From: Datnioides undecimradiatus
Lineage: Eukaryota; Chordata; Actinopteri; Lobotiformes; Datnioididae
Direction of reading: 5' to 3'
Length of the DNA: 64,000 bases
Assembly: GCA_008933995.1 (NCBI GenBank)
Contig: WARS01000043.1
Location: 162,501-226,500, forward strand
The notes beneath the pieces are model-generated. The model saw only the letters and a list, made by a program, of their open reading frames with translations. It did no database searches and was not told where the DNA came from. Below, piece by piece: positions 58,414 to 64,000 of this stretch; within the stretch, counting starts at the first letter, position 1; each line of letters opens with the position of its first letter. Both the position numbers and the translations under genes were made by a program.

Positions 58414-58416
<3 letters not shown>
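56522..58416. other. unique non-coding DNA
   Basis: Alternating CA/CG at 57705-57726, an A-rich patch at 57822-57840 and a purine-rich tract at 57990-58130. No gene. Confidence 0.6.

Positions 58417-58444
<28 letters not shown>
58417..58444. repeat. (CA)14 microsatellite
   Basis: Perfect CA array. Confidence 0.95.
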
Positions 58445-58834
58445 GGACACGCATGCAACCGCGCACACGCTTCCACACCTACACCCAGGGAGGCCAAGCA
58501 GTGCAAAGACACACACGTATCTAAAGCTTGCTTCCAATCTTGTGTATTTTTCTCAAGATTACTGATTATTAAATAAAATAATTTTAACAAACTGATAAAA
58601 TAATAACTGTAGAGAATTAAATCCAAAGTCCTTAAAGCATCATACCTGCTGTCACTTTAAAGTGCATCTTATGTGGTTGCATGCACACAAATGTCTTTGG
58701 TCTCATGTAACAAGCATGTAATATGGCCGACATAAGCTCTAATAACAACGTCCAATTGCACCGTTCCATCACACCACACACATTTAAGTATGAAATTCTG
58801 CAAAATCAGGCACACAAACACAAGAAGGTGCATG

Positions 58835-58886
58835 CTGTACACACACTCTTAGGAGCACTGCTGTACACACACTCTTAGGAGCACTG
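58835..58886. repeat. perfect 26-bp tandem duplication
   Basis: Two identical adjacent 26-bp units (58835-58860 and 58861-58886), each beginning CTGTACACACACTC and ending AGGAGCACTG. Zero divergence suggests a recent event or an assembly artefact. Confidence 0.95.
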
Positions 58887-60523
58887 CCAACTCCAACTAG
58901 TTAGCTGTTTCTTACTGTATTAGACACACACATGCAGACACACACTGCATACAGCACGACGTTGTTCGAATCATTCAGTTGTGAGTGTGGGGCCAAAGCT
59001 CTTTGGTTACTGATGAGCGAAGAGGAATCGCTCGGTGACAAAGGGCCATCTATGGACGGATGGGATGTGGGTTTGGAGGGTGTGAAAGAAAGGAAAAAAA
59101 AAAATAAAAAGGAAGAGTCGAATGAAAACGAGTGTGTGTGTGTGTGTGTGTGTGTGTGTACACAGACACACAGAGGCCCTCCAGGCTAAATGAAATGGAC
59201 TCTCTGTGTGAAGGGCTGAAAGCTTTTAAACAAACTGAAGACCGAGGCATTTCTATGGAGCGCCGGACTCAATATCTAGAGAGAGCGAGAGACAGACAGA
59301 TAAACAGACAGATACGTCCAAATAATGATTTTTGAGAAAGAGGGAAAAGCACAGCAGCAGTTGGAGGCTCTCTTTTCCCAGCAGCCGAGTGGCCAAAATG
59401 ACCATTCAGACATGAAAACGTTAAGTTAACTTGCATCAATTTGATCATTTAACTTGAAAATAGCAGCAAAATGGGCATGATGACATGCAATTAAGTTTGA
59501 TGTCAGACAGTGACCTGACAGAGCACAGCCAGGGCAAGCAGTCGCAGCCATTATGATTAGTGGAGTCACAGATCTTTATGTGCACAATTACGTTCAGGCA
59601 CGTTACCATTAGACCTAAAAACAGGCAGGTTTAATGGTCTATCTGAGGAGAAACGACTTTGGTTGTTATGCCATTCGGATGAAACAAAGTTGATTTTATT
59701 CTGACTCAGTCTTCAAGCTTGCTGCTTAAGGACAGTGGTAGTTTATTGAAAAACCATCTCTGCTGTTTGGATTATTTTAAGACTGCGCATCAGGAACAAA
59801 ACTGTTTTTGTGGCAGTTTTTTTTTTTTTATTATTTGTACAGCTTCAAAGAGAGGACAAAGTATTTGGTTCACTGTGCGGAGCCGTTCCAAACTGCGTAA
59901 TAAAATGGAGTCATTAAATTCTGCTGAAATAACCGCTGTTTTGGTAGTTGGACAACTAAAGAAACGTCTATTTCAAGTAAATTCGTCCCATTTTTCCCAT
60001 CTTTTAACCTCAAATCAACAAACCTTTGCTCACTGGGTGATGTTTTACACTTTTGGGTTAATATCTTGATGAACTGCTCAGAGCCCAGTCGCATCCATCT
60101 CCACCGCCACTGAACTTTGCTACGACACAGTGTGAACACTTATTTGTTAAGGTTGCATTGTTAAGGTCCCTCACCAAAGGAACAGCACTGCTGCCAGATA
60201 TGACTCGAAACGTATTTTCTGTAAAGAATTACATCTTGTACATGGAAATGCAGCATTTCATCTACAGACTATAAAAACTTAGATGCATAATTACTCTTTT
60301 TTTTCCACAAACAAAGTCCCAGTTGCCAGTAGTGTGTGCGCATAGATTCGTGTGTGTGTGTGTGTGTGAGTTTGTGTGTGTAATTTCAGTTTAGCGGACA
60401 GTAAAAAGAGGAAGCTGTGGGCGATCGGCTCCTCTCTGTACTCTCTATGTGGTTTGGGTCTGTGTGAGTGTGTGTCTTGCTCTGATCATGGGTGAGTAGA
60501 AGGGCAAGCGTATGATGAGCCCA

Positions 60524-60527
<4 letters not shown>
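58887..60527. other. unique non-coding DNA with small arrays
   Basis: (GT)14 at 59132-59159, T13 at 59817-59829 and (GT) at 60350-60368. Frames at 59719-60139 overlap on both strands and are unrecognised. Confidence 0.6.

Positions 60528-60569
<42 letters not shown>
60528..60569. repeat. (TG)21 microsatellite
   Basis: 42 bp perfect TG array. Confidence 0.97.
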
Positions 60570-60570
<1 letters not shown>

Positions 60571-60656
60571 ACATTTCCTTTGCCTTCAGATCATATGAGC
60601 GTGGGAGGTTTAAAAATGCTACATCAAGCCAGCAGCGCAGGCCAAAATATGTGTAT

Positions 60657-60658
<2 letters not shown>

Positions 60659-60697
<39 letters not shown>
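60659..60697. repeat. (GT)19 microsatellite
   Basis: 39 bp perfect GT array. Confidence 0.97.
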
Positions 60698-60698
<1 letters not shown>

Positions 60699-60835
60699 AT
60701 ATAGATTTCCCAACCCTCCTATTTACAGCTAAAGGAAAACTGTGATTAGAGAGAAAGGAGAGAGAGCGAGAAAGAGAGGGAGAGAGGGGGCAGACAGAAA
60801 ACTCTCTCCATCTGGCCCAGTGGTGAGCCTGCCAG

Positions 60836-60836
<1 letters not shown>

Positions 60837-60870
<34 letters not shown>
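60837..60870. repeat. (AC)17 microsatellite
   Basis: 34 bp AC array, complementary to the GT array 140 bp upstream. Confidence 0.97.
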
Positions 60871-60874
<4 letters not shown>

Positions 60875-61052
60875 ACGCAGAGGCACAAACACACCGATGC
60901 AAACAATGTTATTTTCTTGTTTTGTTCTATTCTCATTCCACAGTCGTAAACAATACCTCACGAACCGACGCCCTGACAACTTCAGCGCACACACACAAAA
61001 CACGTGAAAGTGTGAGACAGATGCACTGATTCACAGGCAGCAGAATACACCA

Positions 61053-61104
61053 ACAGACAGACAGACAGACAGACAGAGAACAGACAGACAGACAGACAGA
61101 CAGA
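61053..61104. repeat. (CAGA) tetranucleotide array
   Basis: CAGA units, interrupted once near 61078 by GAA. Confidence 0.95.
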
Positions 61105-63700
61105 GTCTTCCCCTCGATCAACCACAGTGGCTTTTGAGTTTGAGGCCTCCAACTAAGTATCCACCCCCCACCCACCCAAAAAACCACAATGTTGGTGGGT
61201 TTAAGGATTGGGTAACACACACACACACACAAACACAAGCACACACACTTTCATGGTCCCATTACAAACTTAATACCAACTTAATCACTGCAGAGGTTTC
61301 TAAACCCCTTTTCCTGGCCACAAGGAGTCTTTTCCTTTCCTCTAATAAAGACGACCTCTCGCTCCACTCTGAGAAATACTTGTGCTGCAAAGGGTCAATT
61401 CATCAGCCTGCATCCTTTATTGAATTAAGCATGACATCTACCTGAATGAAAGGGAAATGCCGAAACATGAAAACTGCGGATGAAGACAATAGATCATGAA
61501 GGTGGAAGCTCTCCTGTGATCTAGGAGGGAAAAATATGCCTTTTTTATCACGCGCCAAGGTCGAAACAACCCAAAAGTATCGCATTTACGAAATGTTTTA
61601 CGAGCAGTGTTAATGTTTTGAATAGATAAGGTTACAGCTTTCCATTCACTACTTTAATGACTGAGTTCAGTTTAACTACTTAATGTTGCATTGTAAAACA
61701 GTTAGTGTAGCTCAAGAGACTTAAAGAAGGGACTTTAAAAAGAGCAACGTACAGTAACTTTGCCTAAGAAGGGACGCCTTTCCATTTATTCTGTGCATTA
61801 ATTCAGTTCTTCTGTTTATGTTGTTGCCCATTCCACATACTTACATGTGGGGTAAAATACACCTACAAACCAAGACCCATCTCAACACTACTACGTTTCT
61901 CCAGAGTCACGTCAGCTTGCAGCGACTGGCCAAAGCGCTTGTTTGTTCTTCCATATACTAAAACGCTGCTGACAGGATTTTAATGATGAAGTATGGAAAT
62001 GAAAATTTCAATAAGAAAGATTAAACTGTCATTTTCCAGAATAATGAAAAACACAGAGGTAGTGCAGCTTTAAAGAAAAAAACGTTTGATAGAACTTGGC
62101 CCGGAGGAGATTTAACCATGTTTCGTCTACAAATATGCAAAAGACTATTTTCTAATGGTGCATCAGAAGCCACATACTGGACTGTGCGGACCTGCTTATT
62201 GATGATTGATTGCTAGCAAATCTTATTCTTTTCTGCTCCACAATCTTGACTTTGTTTCCTTTTGGCTTTCCAAAAATACCAAAGACGAGTGAACCGCCTG
62301 CTCTCTTTGGAAAAATAAGCCTGGGGAAATATTTGAATTTAACTTTTAATGTGTATGAATGCTTTAAAATAAAGTCCTGTAGAGACGAGGGTTGTGACGT
62401 TAGTCCTCACGTCTGGTTTATTACTCAATCAACTGCATGCATATGCTAATACTGGTCCCTGTGAATGAGCTTACCAGACGTGTTCTGTTAGAGGGGGCTG
62501 AGAGTCTCCTGCTGTGCTGTTAATGTACTGGTCAGCCACAGGGAAAAGTGCTCATTTCTCTCTAACGGTTTTAAATGACTTGAAGAAATGACAAATTAAT
62601 CTCTGATGACAGGATCAAACCGGAGAGAAAACTAATAGAAGGGGTGTGTGTTGCGTTAAATGCACGCGGACGGCGCACGCACAGATGCACCCGGGTTCGC
62701 GGACACACAAATACGCGTCCACAAACAAGCGAAAAAGACACGAATGCGAACTTAAACACATACACAGGCAGACACGTACGCAGAGACATGCACACACGTA
62801 CACAGTGACCACAAATGCTGCTCTGTCAGGCACCGCAGAAATGAGAGAGGTCATCTGATGAAAGGTTGGAGGATAATTGATGATATTTCTGTGCTGGAGC
62901 TTCTTTCGCCGTAAAACAGATTTCACATCTGTTATGTCGATGAGTTTGGACGGTTGACTTGAGATGTGGGAGCAGGAACTGGTCTCCTAAAGGTGGTGGC
63001 AAGAGAAGCCACAGCTCACTTTAAAATGTCACCACAATGCAAGCTGGAGCTGCCTAATGGACAACCGATGGGTGACGGAGTTATTGGATAGTCTGAAACT
63101 AACAGGGATTATAAAGTCAAATCTTTTGGTTTATGAAATTGAAATGCTGCTTGGCTGCAGTGCTGCAAAGACAGCAACTCCTGCATATGTCAACTAATCC
63201 AGCTCCACAGAAAGGACAAAGAGGGAAGGGACGTATGCAGACAAAAAGAAGGGGGGAAATAAAAAGATAAAAGTAAAGGAAGACACCAAAGCCTCGCCCT
63301 TTACAGTTAATATTGAGGGCTCAGAGAGAGGTACAGGGGGATATTCAAGAAGAGAAACAGAGGGAAAGAGGAGTTCTTTTAGGATAACAGTCAATCTTCT
63401 ATCGTATGAAACAGTAATAGATATTTCTCCAACTTTATATTTGACTAACTACATAAAACACACTCATAACAAGGAAAAGTCCTTCAGTTCCTCAAATACA
63501 TTTTGTGTTTTTGATATCAAATCCTAAATACATACGGCATGTAAAAGTTTCTCAAGCTCAATTACCATTATGCTTTGGATTTTATAAAATGCTGAAGGGT
63601 ATTTGCAATTAGACACAAAGTCTAAACGTAGAAACACAATAGCTAACCAGCATTTGGCTTTTTCTGTGCTGTTAAAAAAACTGAGACGCAGACAGGTAGA
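61105..63700. other. unique non-coding DNA
   Basis: A short CA array at 61215-61233, CpG-dense alternating sequence at 62650-62790 and a purine-rich tract at 63215-63380. No gene. Confidence 0.6.
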
Positions 63701-63760
63701 CAGACAGACAGGACCAGCGGGAAAGAAAGACAGACAGACAGGGCCAGCGGGAAAGAAAGA
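63701..63760. repeat. 30-bp tandem duplication (one mismatch)
   Basis: Units 63701-63730 and 63731-63760 differ only at GGACC versus GGGCC. Each consists of a CAGA array, CCAGCGG and GAAAGAAAGA. Confidence 0.95.
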
Positions 63761-64000
63761 CAGAGGCGACTTGGAGACAGAAAACAGGCAGAGGGATATT
63801 CTCTCGCGGTCTGTTTCAGCACATAGGTTAATTCTTTTATTGCAGGTCTGCAGAGTGGAAAAAGTAAGGATGACGCGTTAGATTGAAAACAAATGTCAAG
63901 AGAAATGAGTTTCTGTCTGCGTGGAGCGAACGAGAGGAGAGAATGGGTAGAGAGGTCTGAGGCGGAGGACGGACAGGGAAGCGGCTCTACGTTGTGCACA
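63761..64000. other. purine-rich non-coding DNA
   Basis: GAGA and GGAG-rich sequence to the window end. No gene is seen. Confidence 0.6.

Noticed and set aside
1-64000. CRISPR array, bacterial operon, prophage or integron structures
   Set aside because: No regularly spaced identical repeats with unique spacers, no ribosome-binding-site-linked gene strings; the sequence is eukaryotic in texture throughout.
1-64000. Well-known vertebrate microRNAs (for example let-7, miR-1, miR-9, miR-124, miR-10, miR-218, miR-137)
   Set aside because: None of the mature sequences I remember for these families was noticed by eye on the plus strand; a proper search on both strands was not possible, so this is not a full exclusion.

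Overview
This window looks like non-coding genomic DNA from a bony fish, most likely a spiny-rayed (acanthomorph) teleost. The evidence is the very high density of long CA/TG and GA dinucleotide arrays, the moderate AT-rich composition with CpG depletion, and degenerate copies of repeats I recognise as teleost-type: a Rex3/RTE-like 3' end with an ATCC tail, a tRNA-derived SINE, a hAT-like 'attaatc' element, and two copies of a common 'ggtggaaagtaac'-type element. No bacterial gene organisation is present. I found no complete protein-coding gene, rRNA gene or convincing functional tRNA gene. The longest open frames (up to 217 codons) are low-complexity translations of purine-rich tracts or CA/TG arrays, or of old repeats. 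The window is best read as part of a large intron or an intergenic regulatory desert.

Layout. 1-1.2 kb is unique sequence. 1.23-1.82 kb is a long polypurine tract ending in a TG array. 2.37-2.59 kb is a hAT-like element. 2.6-4.5 kb is unique sequence with a microexon-like segment on the minus strand and a good CTCF-type motif. 4.5-10.8 kb alternates microsatellites, purine or pyrimidine tracts and unique DNA. 10.8-13.5 kb is AT-rich. 13.5-14.6 kb holds two copies of a diverged dispersed repeat. The best candidate coding exon (plus strand) is near 15.5 kb. 17.9-22.3 kb is dense in simple repeats and contains the Rex3-like fragment. 22.3-34.5 kb is mostly unique DNA with several motif-rich, enhancer-like segments: a perfect CTCF core at 25.75 kb, an RFX X-box at 29.08 kb, a FOX/SOX-POU composite at 30.83 kb, and a conserved-element-like block at 33.8-34.5 kb. 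36-46.7 kb has tetranucleotide and tandem repeats, a CpG-island-like segment with TATA boxes near 40.4-40.7 kb, and a structured tRNA-like inverted repeat at 39.9 kb. 46.7-58.4 kb is mostly unique DNA with an NF-Y/palindrome cluster at 51.2 kb and a SINE at 52.9 kb. 58.4-64 kb is again rich in simple and short tandem repeats.

No genes were found that could work together. What the sequence supports is a set of candidate cis-regulatory and splice-signal segments inside repeat-rich DNA. All functional readings of these are inferences from motifs. None could be tested here by alignment or expression data, and several are individually compatible with chance in 64 kb searched on both strands.
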